Assembly (NCBI GenBank): GCA_027491075.1
Contig: JAIXWX010000034.1
Span: 124,001-188,000, forward strand
Direction: 5' to 3'
DNA: 64,000 nt
DNA from: Flavobacteriales bacterium
Lineage (GTDB): Bacteria; Bacteroidota; Bacteroidia; Flavobacteriales_D; Sanyastnellaceae
Part shown: positions 34,722-44,200 of the stretch, piece by piece
Position numbering within the stretch: the first letter of the stretch is position 1
Layout: each line of letters starts with the position of its first letter
Program-made: the position numbers and the translations under genes
Notes under the pieces: model-generated
Databases searched by the model: none
Seen by the model: the letters and a program-made list of their open reading frames with translations, nothing else
What the model was told of the DNA's origin: nothing

Positions 34722-37700
34722 CGTAATTGAAGTTTTAGTGTTGTATAATCGGAATCTAATTTAGGGTTTATTTGAATAGCTTGCTGAAAATATTCAGTAG
34801 CTTTATTTTTATTACCTCTTAATAGTTCTGCTTTGGTGAGATTTATAAGTATTTCAGGATCTGAATTGTCTTTTTTCCATGCAAGTTCATAGTATTCTGC
34901 TGCTTTATCACCTAAACCTTGCAGAAAATACAAGTTTCCTAAGTTGTTAAGGATGATCGGGCTATTGGGACTCAATTCTAGGGCTTCAAGATAGATTTTT
35001 TCTGCTTTGACTTCTCCGCCAGTTTGGGCCAGTAATGTTGCATACTTGTTCTTTACAAACACATTGTCTGGTTCGGTGAGATAGCGATTTTCCATTTCAG
35101 TGATGATCTCCTTTTTGATAACGACCAGAAGTTGTGCAATTTGTTCGTTGTATTCTGAGAGCATTTCTTCAGTTCCCTGCGGAATTTCAGTGAAACCAGG
35201 TGGGTGATAATCTGCAGGAACATAAACCGCCCTGGCATCCGATAAAGGAACAATCTCCGGAAAATTACCTGCTGTGAGTTCTTGGTAGTAGCGCTTGGCG
35301 GCCGCTTTCCACGCTGATAGAAAAGCATTCTTGCCCAATAAGGTAGTTTCGATGGGAATCCAAACTTTCTCGTCGTGAATTATTACATCCAATGGACTGA
35401 TACCCGACTCAACCAATTCGTTGGGGCGTATGCGACTATCAAAAGCCATGAAAACGTGTCCAGGCACATCGATGTATGCAGTGCTCACGCCCACATTCTC
35501 CAAAAGCGAGCAATACATAGCCACAAGATCGTCACAATCACCAGTCTTTTTTTGCATGGTCTCTGCTGGAAATTGCAAATAGTCCAAGATGTCAGTATTA
35601 GTGGAGACATTCGCAAACACATAGTTGGGGTCAGGGGTGTATCTGAATCCAAGTCGATTGCACAAGGTGTACAATTGCATCGCTTTTACCAAGTTTTTCG
35701 GTAAACCATAAGTTGCTTGGTCGGCAAAGAACAAGTCGGTTTGTTTACCATATCCAGCCATAAGTTCTGAGTTGGGGGTGACAAAGGACGCTAGGCATCG
35801 CTTGTCTTTCCAGCTAATGGCATTGCGCCCATGAATGGTGATGGTGCCGCTTTTTTTTGCTGTTCGAGTTTGACCATTGTTTTTATAATACACCTCAATT
35901 TCTATTTGCATCTTTTGATCCGAAGTAATATCCAAAATCTTTTGATTGAAGATGGCGCCAATTGCCAGAGATGTGTTTGAGTATCCCACCAATGCGGGAG
36001 AACTTAGTTTACTACTCTGATCCATCACACCATTAATGAACACGCTGATTCCAGAAGGAGTGATGGGTTGTGCACTATTGTTGGCGACAATAATCTCTCC
36101 TATGGAAAGTAGCTTTAAGTCGGCATAGTTTCTATATAAAGAAGGAAAAATATCTTTGATTCGTACGTCGATTATTTCCAAAGCATCGCTGCTCTTGGAG
36201 CGCTGATCTCGTAATTTTAATGCGGTGCTATGGGCATTGCTGTAAGTCTCGTTATCAGCGTCAATGCGACATGCGCTGTAGAATGCGTTGACAGCGTCAT
36301 AATAGAATCCGGCATTCATATTGGCTTTTCCAAGTCCATAGTATGCTGCATCATTGGTGCTTTCTACTTCTAATACTCGCTTATAAGCGGAGATACTTTC
36401 ATTGTACTGTCCGAGTTGTTCATACAATTTAGCGCTTCTCATTAGATAATTGTTCAGTTTGTCCCGAATGCTCTTTACCTCTGCATCAGGAACAAATCGA
36501 TCTTTTGCCTCTTGGAGTCTCTTTTCTTCATAAGGAATAGCTATCGCATAGCAATCAATTGCTCTCTTTATATTGTCGCTACCTTGAAAAGCTTCTGCGA
36601 GAGGGCCATAGTAGCTTTTTTCTGAAGGAGCGAGTTTAATAGCTTTTTCTAATTGAAAAGAAGCTTCAACATAATTCTTATCCTTTAGCTCGATTTCACC
36701 AATCTTAGCTATGTATTTCGGATTGAGTCGATCTGATATGAGCAATTGCTGATAAAGTGATTTTGCTTCTTGCGTTTTTCCATTCAGAAGCAGGGCGTAC
36801 GCATATTGAGCTTTGACCTCGATATTGTTTTCATTGTCTTTGAGGATTTTCTCATACTCCAATGCAGCTAAATCATGCTTTCCTTGCATGCTGTATGCTT
36901 GTGCCAACAATGATCGTAATTTAAAATTATTCTGAGGGCCCATCGCTACTGCATTCTGAAGAAACTCTGTACGAAGCACTTTTTCTGTTTCGTCATATTT
37001 TCCTAATGCATTTAAAATTTGAACTTGGCTAATAAGGACATCATAATGGGGTATGTTGTTTTTCTTCAAGCCCTGCAACGCAGTATTCCCATTCTTTTCT
37101 GACTCTTGTAGAATCGATACTAGCTCGAAAGAAGGCTCTCCCAAGAGTTGTTTGTATTGATACATCTTGTACCCGCTTTGAGTCAAACTGCCCCAATACT
37201 TGGAATTTTCTGGCGCCCATTCTGTTAGTTTCTTTTGCAAGTACATCCCATTGCTTATGCTCTTTTCATTGGGCAAAGAAGTGAGATATGAGGATAGGGA
37301 GTCTACCGCGGTGAAAACGATATCGCGAATGCCTTTTGCATTTTTGAATTTCTCTGCCTCTTGAAGTATTGCGTTGAATTCATTTCGATTGGCCAAATGC
37401 AAAAAGTAATATTGATAAACTTCGGTGTAAGCCGACTGAACCTCTGGATGATCAGGATCTAAAATGAAAGCATGACGAATGAGCGGAAGGGCTTTCATTA
37501 CATCACCTTCTTTGGCTAATTGCTTGCTGAAAAAACCAATTTGCTTAGCAGTATAGGTTTTGAGCGGTTGAGAAGATTTCATCTCTTTTTGCATACTCTG
37601 AAATGCAATGAGCGCATCGTCATAGTTTTCAGAAGCCATCAGTTTCATTCCATATTGAAAATAGTCTTTGAACCCTTCAGTGGCCTCAGATGCGTCCGTT

Positions 37701-39709
37701 GGACTCAAACTAATAAGGCGATAGGAACGTAATCGTGGCACTTTTGACAAGTCATTTTCTAAGATTAATGGGCCTACGGAAGTTTTTACCACCAATGAAT
37801 CCCTTCCAGATTGGCTTTCTGTGATTAAGGCGTATCCAATTACTGAATTTGATTTGACCTCCTCATAGTTCACCGCTAATTTTTCGTTTTGAATATCGAA
37901 ACTAAGGTTGTTGGTCGGCTTTGGCGGTTGAAGGGAAAGGCGAAGTGCTTTGACGGGTTTATCTTTTTCATTGGAGGCATAAACAACAAAAGTTCCAGGA
38001 TCAAAATGAATATGCTTGATTCCTGAGAAGCCGGAAACCCCTTCTGTTCTTCGTCCATAAGAAAATTTTAATTCTGGCTCTTCTTCCCAAGTATAAATTT
38101 CGAGCTGTCCAGTAGTTTCATTTAAGAGATGAATTTGATCAAGTGGATCAAGATAAAAATCGATGATCGTTCCAGATTTGCCGCCTTGCTTTTCTGGTCT
38201 AGCAGTTAATTTCTTAATAGAAACAGGCCATCCTGATGAACCTACTTTATAGATACAATTTTCACGATCGTCCCAAATGAACAGTTGGCCCTTTGATCCG
38301 ATTCGAATTTTATAGGGCGAACTTATTCCAGAGTTTTCTTTACTTACTAAAACCTTGTCATAGATGCCCAAGGAAGTCCAGGAATGAATATTTCCTGTTG
38401 CATTATCACAAACAAGTAATTCACCGTTATCACGAAAATCTAATGAAGTAGGATGCTTCAATTTGTTTGGGATGTCTTGTCCTATTTTCCGGGTCATTAC
38501 TCCCGTAGAATCAAATAGAATAATGGCTTTTTCTTTCAAATCACTCACATATAAGGCGCCTTTGTTATTACATGCAATATCACTTACATCAGAAACTTTA
38601 TTCTGAATAATGAACTGTGGCGTAGAACTGGTATCTCGGTATGCTGTAATAGTAGAAGGCTGATCTGAATGAATAGCATATCGCCTTCCAGTTGGATTGG
38701 CTGCATAATGAATCATGGAGGATTTGGTCGTCCCCGTTTCTTTTACATTGATTTTTTTAAAAGGAATTGCCATTACGGATTTTCCTGGAAGGTAACTGGC
38801 AACTTGTGTTTTTTTGGCGTTGTAATCGTAAATGTAAATGGCATTCGTTTCATCGAAAGATGTGGCTATAAGTAGAGCATTTTCAAAGCTGCCGGCGCCA
38901 AATTCTCCAACGGTACCATACGTTCCTAAAACGTCTCCCAATCGATTGAATTGAGTAATGGTCATGTTGTCTCCATCTAGTAGGAAGAAATCACCATTAG
39001 GAGCGGCGCACATACCGATTGCGTTTTTTATAATGGTGCTTGCTTTTGATCCAAGATTTCTTGCTGAATTAATCATACGCGTACTTGCGTCAAATACCAG
39101 TACGGATGGTTCTGATTTATCAAGCACATAGAGCTCGTTATTTTTATTGCAAGAAATAGAAATAGGATTGGAGAGGGATACTATATCTCCAATGATATTC
39201 GTGAGATATATTCCTTCGGGAGAATAAATGTCGATTTGCTTCCGTGCACCATTGAGCACATATATAAATCCTTCGGTATCCGCTGTTAAGGAAAGTACTT
39301 TGTCAAACTTTCCAGGACCACTTCCGTTTTCTCCGAAAAGAAAGCTACGGCCATTGTCGTTAATCACCGCTATTTTTCCCAGCTCTTCATCATATGCAAT
39401 AAGTCGATCATTGTTGTCAACACACACGTATTTAGGTATTTCTAAAGAAACTTTTGTAGAGCCTGCGCCTACGATTTTAAGTGTTCTTATTTGAACACCA
39501 TAGGGATCAATGTGGTGGATGACTCCAGCGCTTTGATTGCATAAATAGATTTCGCCTTTGGAATTGACTGCCATAGAAGAAACCTTTCCTCCTGAAATAG
39601 CTGTTTCAGTGGGAACCGTCGTCTTAAACTGCAAACTTTGAGAGGCAGATCTGGAAGCTATTAAAAAAAGAAGTATTGTAAGTGTTGTAAGTAAGGAGAG
39701 TTGTTTCAT
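34718..39709 (-). CDS. giant secreted propeller/TPR/transglutaminase-like protein
   Basis: 1663 residues. Signal peptide ends SAS, then Gln. Residues about 40-610 resemble NHL/SMP-30 propeller blades (YVCVDNNDRLIAYDEELGKI, FDSTGVMTRKIGQ). Residues about 690-1190 hold TPR repeats (AQYAYALLLNGKTQEAKSLYQQLL, AYYGLGKANMNAGFYYDAVNAF), then a beta-sandwich region and a transglutaminase-like segment (about 1420-1470) with Cys in TGDCDDLV and His in PGHVFMAFD. More TPRs close the protein (NNLGNLYFLQGLGDKAAEYYELAW). No T9SS sorting signal is seen. It is the second gene of the cyclase operon, overlapping the FecR-TPR gene by 4 bases. Function unknown; a scaffold or sensor for the cyclase system is inferred. 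Confidence 0.75.
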   Translation of the reverse strand: MKQLSLLTTLTILLFLIASRSASQSLQFKTTVPTETAISGGKVSSMAVNSKGEIYLCNQSAGVIHHIDPYGVQIRTLKIVGAGSTKVSLEIPKYVCVDNNDRLIAYDEELGKIAVINDNGRSFLFGENGSGPGKFDKVLSLTADTEGFIYVLNGARKQIDIYSPEGIYLTNIIGDIVSLSNPISISCNKNNELYVLDKSEPSVLVFDASTRMINSARNLGSKASTIIKNAIGMCAAPNGDFFLLDGDNMTITQFNRLGDVLGTYGTVGEFGAGSFENALLIATSFDETNAIYIYDYNAKKTQVASYLPGKSVMAIPFKKINVKETGTTKSSMIHYAANPTGRRYAIHSDQPSTITAYRDTSSTPQFIIQNKVSDVSDIACNNKGALYVSDLKEKAIILFDSTGVMTRKIGQDIPNKLKHPTSLDFRDNGELLVCDNATGNIHSWTSLGIYDKVLVSKENSGISSPYKIRIGSKGQLFIWDDRENCIYKVGSSGWPVSIKKLTARPEKQGGKSGTIIDFYLDPLDQIHLLNETTGQLEIYTWEEEPELKFSYGRRTEGVSGFSGIKHIHFDPGTFVVYASNEKDKPVKALRLSLQPPKPTNNLSFDIQNEKLAVNYEEVKSNSVIGYALITESQSGRDSLVVKTSVGPLILENDLSKVPRLRSYRLISLSPTDASEATEGFKDYFQYGMKLMASENYDDALIAFQSMQKEMKSSQPLKTYTAKQIGFFSKQLAKEGDVMKALPLIRHAFILDPDHPEVQSAYTEVYQYYFLHLANRNEFNAILQEAEKFKNAKGIRDIVFTAVDSLSSYLTSLPNEKSISNGMYLQKKLTEWAPENSKYWGSLTQSGYKMYQYKQLLGEPSFELVSILQESEKNGNTALQGLKKNNIPHYDVLISQVQILNALGKYDETEKVLRTEFLQNAVAMGPQNNFKLRSLLAQAYSMQGKHDLAALEYEKILKDNENNIEVKAQYAYALLLNGKTQEAKSLYQQLLISDRLNPKYIAKIGEIELKDKNYVEASFQLEKAIKLAPSEKSYYGPLAEAFQGSDNIKRAIDCYAIAIPYEEKRLQEAKDRFVPDAEVKSIRDKLNNYLMRSAKLYEQLGQYNESISAYKRVLEVESTNDAAYYGLGKANMNAGFYYDAVNAFYSACRIDADNETYSNAHSTALKLRDQRSKSSDALEIIDVRIKDIFPSLYRNYADLKLLSIGEIIVANNSAQPITPSGISVFINGVMDQSSKLSSPALVGYSNTSLAIGAIFNQKILDITSDQKMQIEIEVYYKNNGQTRTAKKSGTITIHGRNAISWKDKRCLASFVTPNSELMAGYGKQTDLFFADQATYGLPKNLVKAMQLYTLCNRLGFRYTPDPNYVFANVSTNTDILDYLQFPAETMQKKTGDCDDLVAMYCSLLENVGVSTAYIDVPGHVFMAFDSRIRPNELVESGISPLDVIIHDEKVWIPIETTLLGKNAFLSAWKAAAKRYYQELTAGNFPEIVPLSDARAVYVPADYHPPGFTEIPQGTEEMLSEYNEQIAQLLVVIKKEIITEMENRYLTEPDNVFVKNKYATLLAQTGGEVKAEKIYLEALELSPNSPIILNNLGNLYFLQGLGDKAAEYYELAWKKDNSDPEILINLTKAELLRGNKNKATEYFQQAIQINPKLDSDYTTLKLQLR

Positions 39710-39725
39710 TGAGTGTTCATCTATT

Positions 39726-40316
39726 TCATGTCGTGGTATTAATTTGACTTAGGTTTATAGCAAGTTGTGGACCACGATATTGTTTGGAGTAATCGGTGTG
39801 ATAAATGATGTTGCCTAAGAACTTTATTTGAAGCTCGTTCCATTGATCTCGATCCTGAATGTCGCCGCATGCAATCAGTTCTTGAAAAAGTCCTTCAGCA
39901 ATTTCACTAAAGTCCTCCCGGCCTAGATAGTCAAGGTCAGCGTCACATAAAATTCGTTCATGAATCGTTTGGGGACTTTGTGGAATACATGTCGCCATGA
40001 TGCAGTTTTTAACGAAATCATAATATTGATGTTCGAATTTATGCTTTCGCGCATATTCCTCAAAAACCTCACAGCTATGAAGCTCGTGATTTTTCCGCTC
40101 GACCAAGTATCCCGTATCATGAAATAGAGCGGCTACTTTGAGCAGGTCGATCTCTGCCTCAGTCAGTTTTTCGCCATGACCTATTTTGATGGTCATCTCG
40201 ATTACATCTAAGGTGTGCCTGAGACTGTGATATTTATAGTGCGCAGGTATTTCATTGAGCAAGCGATTGCAAACATCATCTAAAACCCTATCGTAGAAAT
40301 TCCTTGGGTTCGTCAT
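39726..40316 (-). CDS. HD-domain phosphohydrolase
   Basis: 196 residues of an HD fold: YHSLRHTLDV supplies the first His, AALFHDTGY the HD pair, HELHSCEVFEEYARK the following His, and CDADLDYLG the distal Asp. HD proteins often hydrolyse nucleotides or cyclic nucleotides. As the first gene of the operon ending in an adenylate cyclase, a cyclic-nucleotide phosphodiesterase role is attractive but unproven. It starts 45 bases from the divergent universal stress gene and 16 bases separate it from the giant gene. Confidence 0.8.
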   Translation of the reverse strand: MTNPRNFYDRVLDDVCNRLLNEIPAHYKYHSLRHTLDVIEMTIKIGHGEKLTEAEIDLLKVAALFHDTGYLVERKNHELHSCEVFEEYARKHKFEHQYYDFVKNCIMATCIPQSPQTIHERILCDADLDYLGREDFSEIAEGLFQELIACGDIQDRDQWNELQIKFLGNIIYHTDYSKQYRGPQLAINLSQINTTT

Positions 40317-40324
40317 ATTTTTTA

Positions 40325-40332
40325 TATACTTG
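40325..40332 (+). promoter_or_regulatory. candidate -7 box of the universal stress gene
   Basis: TATACTTG matches TAnnTTTG at seven of eight positions, 29 bases before the ATG at 40362, in the 45-base gap shared with the divergent HD gene. Confidence 0.3.
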
Positions 40333-40361
40333 TAAGGAAATCTTATTTCTTCAATAAAAGT

Positions 40362-41189
40362 ATGAAAAAAATTCTTGTTCCTACTGACTTTACTTCTGTT
40401 TCAGATGTTGCGATTAAGTACGCCATTGACCTTGCCAAGCACTCAGGTGGAGATGTCTACCTTTTACACATTGTAAAACATAAAGATGATGTGAATGATG
40501 CAAAGGATAAACTTGATAAGAAAGTATTAGAATTCAGTCATCTGGGAGGTGATAAATTAAAGCATATCGTTCGCGTCGGAAATATTTTTGACGATATTCC
40601 GAATGTAGCACACGAAGACAATGCGGAGATTGTGGTTATGGGAACGCATGGTCTTCAAGGCATGCAATTTATTGTCGGAAGTCATGCGCTTCGAATTATT
40701 ACCGAAAGTAAAGTGCCGATGATCATCGTTCAAGCTGAAACCAAGCACAGCGCGAAAGTGTCAAAGTTGCTATTACCGCTTGATTTACATAAAGAAACTA
40801 AACAGAAATTGAAAATTGCAGGAGATATTGCCGAGCGGTTCAAGGCTGAAGTTCATTTGATTTCGCCGAAGGAAACGGATGAGTACTTGTTAAACTTTTT
40901 GAAAAGAAATATCAGTTATGCAGAAGGATATTTGGAGTCGAGAGACATTCAATACAAAACAGTCATTACGGAGTCGGGAAGTGGTGGCTTTGTGAAAGAG
41001 CTTATGCAATATGCAGATGCGAATGCAATGAATATGATTTGTATTATGAACTCTGCTGAAGAAAGATTGATTCATGCTTTTGGTATGGATAGTGAGCAAA
41101 AGATCATCACAAACGAACCTGGAATTCCAGTAATGGTCATCAACCCAGCTGCGACGTTAGTCGATTCTGCATCAATTTTTGCTCAATAA
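40362..41189 (+). CDS. tandem UspA-domain universal stress protein
   Basis: 275 residues with two Usp folds. The first (about 1-128) is well conserved: KKILVPTDFTSVSDVAIKYAIDLAK, then VVMGTHGLQGMQFIVGSHA, a near match to the ATP-binding G-x2-G-x9-G-S pattern but one residue short. The second (about 135-262) starts SKLLLPLDLHKETKQ and lacks that glycine motif, so it probably does not bind ATP. It is divergent from the HD/cyclase operon across only 45 bases, so shared control is possible. Confidence 0.9.
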   Translation: MKKILVPTDFTSVSDVAIKYAIDLAKHSGGDVYLLHIVKHKDDVNDAKDKLDKKVLEFSHLGGDKLKHIVRVGNIFDDIPNVAHEDNAEIVVMGTHGLQGMQFIVGSHALRIITESKVPMIIVQAETKHSAKVSKLLLPLDLHKETKQKLKIAGDIAERFKAEVHLISPKETDEYLLNFLKRNISYAEGYLESRDIQYKTVITESGSGGFVKELMQYADANAMNMICIMNSAEERLIHAFGMDSEQKIITNEPGIPVMVINPAATLVDSASIFAQ

Positions 41190-41197
41190 AATCATTT

Positions 41198-41243
41198 GTA
41201 TAAAAAAGCCCGGAGAAGTATACTTCTCCGGGCTTTTTTATAC
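41198..41243. terminator. perfect 46-base palindrome, bidirectional terminator
   Basis: Two perfectly complementary 23-base arms meet with no spacer (centre at 41220/41221); the GC core GCCCGGAGAAGTA is flanked by six A on one side and six T on the other. In either direction the transcript forms a GC stem followed by U residues, so it can stop both the universal stress gene and sprA, which converge here. Confidence 0.92.
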
Positions 41244-41251
41244 GTTATATC

Positions 41252-44200
41252 TTAAGAATTCAAAGTGAAGCGTAGTGCAATACCCGCATTGATATTGGAG
41301 GTAGGGAAGGAGGTGGATATTTTCGGTCTGTTGATCTGATGATCATAAAACAATCGAACATTCAATTTGTCATTTACCACGTAGTCAATACTTGATTTGA
41401 TACTGAATAAACGCTGACCAGCTGTAGGTTGATTCTGGTTCTCTTCAATACGACGTATCAATGTAGTATTGTCTCGAATCGTTAAATCTGCTCTTAAATT
41501 GATGCTGGTGTTTTTCGGAGTTTTAAATGGAAGATTGCCCCCTTTTCTACCAAACAAGTTTTTGACTTCTGTCAATTTATATCCTACACCAATAACTAAG
41601 CTGTTGCTCTTGGTTTCAGTGATTTGTAGATTGCTTAAGCCCAGAGCGACCATACGATCACGCTTTAATTCGACTTTGATTTGCGGATCATTGCTCTTGG
41701 CTGTTTTTACGGTCATATCAAATCCAATCAAAGGCGACAAGTTTTCTGTAATGGTTACGTTGTTGATCTGATTTCTAGGAATAAAGTTCTGTTGCTCACT
41801 TGCGTCAACCCCTGTTGGAAGTCCGTTGGCTTCAGTATAGGTAAGGTTTCTAACATAACTGGTAGTCATGTTCGATTTGTATTGATGGGTGATATTGAAT
41901 TGCTTGAAGTACTTCTTGACAGAAGGAATCTTAGTTAATCCATCATACGTCACCCTCCAGTTGGGCTGTGCTTGTGTTTGGAAAGGATCCAATGCAACTT
42001 CTCCAACTGGTCGACCGCTGTAAGCGGCGATAAACGCTGGAATAACAACACTTGGATTGGTACTTCCCCAACCTTGGTAGAATCCTGTTGTATTAGGCCC
42101 AGCATCGTTGTAGGTGGCGGAATTCCAGGAAGCAGATGCTTCGGCTCGATTTGCTCTGAAGGCTTCGAAGGTAGCGCTGGTCCAACCATTGTCTTCTTGA
42201 TCTCTCACAAAGGCTGTTGCCCATGTGTTGATGGAAGCGGAGAAGTTTCCAGTTTCCATCGGTGATTGGAAGGTAAACTCGTCGTTGTTGGCATCATAAC
42301 GGAAGAAGGCATTGCTGTTACGGCCTTCTGTTCTATTGGCCGTGATTTCTACTTTGAGGTATTTGATCGGCTCGAGGTTGATACGATAATTCCACGTCTC
42401 TGTGTATGTATCTGAATACTGATTGTTTAGGAAGGGCTGTTGCACCAACCAGCCGTTTGTCGCCGCATCGGCAGCAAAGTTACGACCATTGGGATTACCC
42501 CATAAATCAGTGTTTTGTCCTCCCAATAGAAAATCGACCCCAGGTCCTTCGAATTGATTGTCAAAACCAACGATATTGGTTCGCCTGTCATAACCAGGCA
42601 AAAGAATTCCCTCATTGCGTGTATAAGTTCCGTTTACAGAACGAACCATCATCAAGAAACGCAATGCAGCATTACCAAAATTAAAGGGCTCCGTCTTTTC
42701 TTTCTTTTCTTTTTCAGGGTCGTTACCAAATCCATCTTTTTTAGTGTTGTCTTCCTTTCCCTTCTTAGAATTTTTTTCTTTTTTACCTTGATTGATCTCT
42801 TTCAGTTTAGGCGACTTATTATAAAGAGTCTCTAAATTGGCTTGAGCATTTAGAGTTACTTGTCGGCTGTTTTGAATGGTATGACCCAAAGTATCTTGTG
42901 TAAATGGTGCTCTATCCCAGCGGAAAGTACCTGCATACGATGCATCTGCACTGATAAAGTCAATCAATGGGAACTTGTCAAAAGGCAATTTGTAAGTGGC
43001 TCCAACATTGTGATTGTAGGTGGTGGTTTCCCCGAAATTAGTAATGTTTTGCCAAACGGTATCACGATATGCGTTGTACCAATCTGAATTATTTCTATCA
43101 ATAACACCTCGTGGCTCCTCTACCAATCCTAAGTTGTTTGCGGCATAGGTAAACTTCAAACTTTTGGTCAAGTCATATTTGAAGTTGTATGTGCGTCCCC
43201 AGTTCCAAGTCTTGAGAACTTGTGTTTGGATCAACATTTCTGAAAATACACCTGTAAGCTCGAGAGTGTTATTGCGAATTCTGGATGTTTCGTACATACG
43301 ATTCATCTCTGTATGGAATCCAAAAGACTTAATTCCAGGATAGAAATTGAAATCCTTTATCCAACGCAAATACTTCGAATCTTTTACAACTGGAACTTTC
43401 GCGAATGGCTTAATTTCTTTGGGTTTATTATTGAAAGAATAGTCAAATGCCCCTCTATACTGTTGGTTCATTCTCCAATCAGTATTAATATCGCGGAAGT
43501 AGATTTCATTGTAGGAATAACTGAGACTGAAATTTTTCACATCATAAAAACGATCTTTCTTTTCCTTCTTTTTTTCAGGCTCTGATTCTCCGCCAGGGTT
43601 TTTTGTTCCAGGATCTTGAGGAGACGGTTCTTTTCCTCCTTCTTCTTTAGGAGCAGTGGCAGTTCCTTCTTTTGGCACAATACGTACTTCGTTGAAGTTA
43701 ATGCTTCTTCGTTTGGTATAGGTTTGCGACTTTACTCGAAGCCGTCGATCCACGTTTGGAATTTCTGTGAGGATGACATCAGGTTGCAACGGGCTATACT
43801 TTGGAGTTTGAACGGTTTCAGAAAACCCGAGGTACATCGGCAGCTGCACACCCCAATTTTCTGGGAAGAACTTGCCCAACTGTAAGGTAGTGTTGGCATC
43901 TAAACCAAGCTTGGTTTCCAATTGGCGCTCTTGAACGCGTTGTTCTACCGTGCCCCAACCTGGTGTAGAAATGTTACCAGCAACATTTACTGTTCCGAAA
44001 TCAGCGAGATTCGCATTTAATCGAGCAACCGCTGCCCAACCACCTTGATTGTTGAACTCGGAAAGACGCAATTCATTCACCCAAATAATCGCACACTTTG
44101 ATTTGCCATCGTCATTTGGAGTAAATGCATTCTTATCCTTATCTGGATTGCGTACACCAATCATCAATACGGTTACATTAGCCAGGTTTGGATTTCCTTT

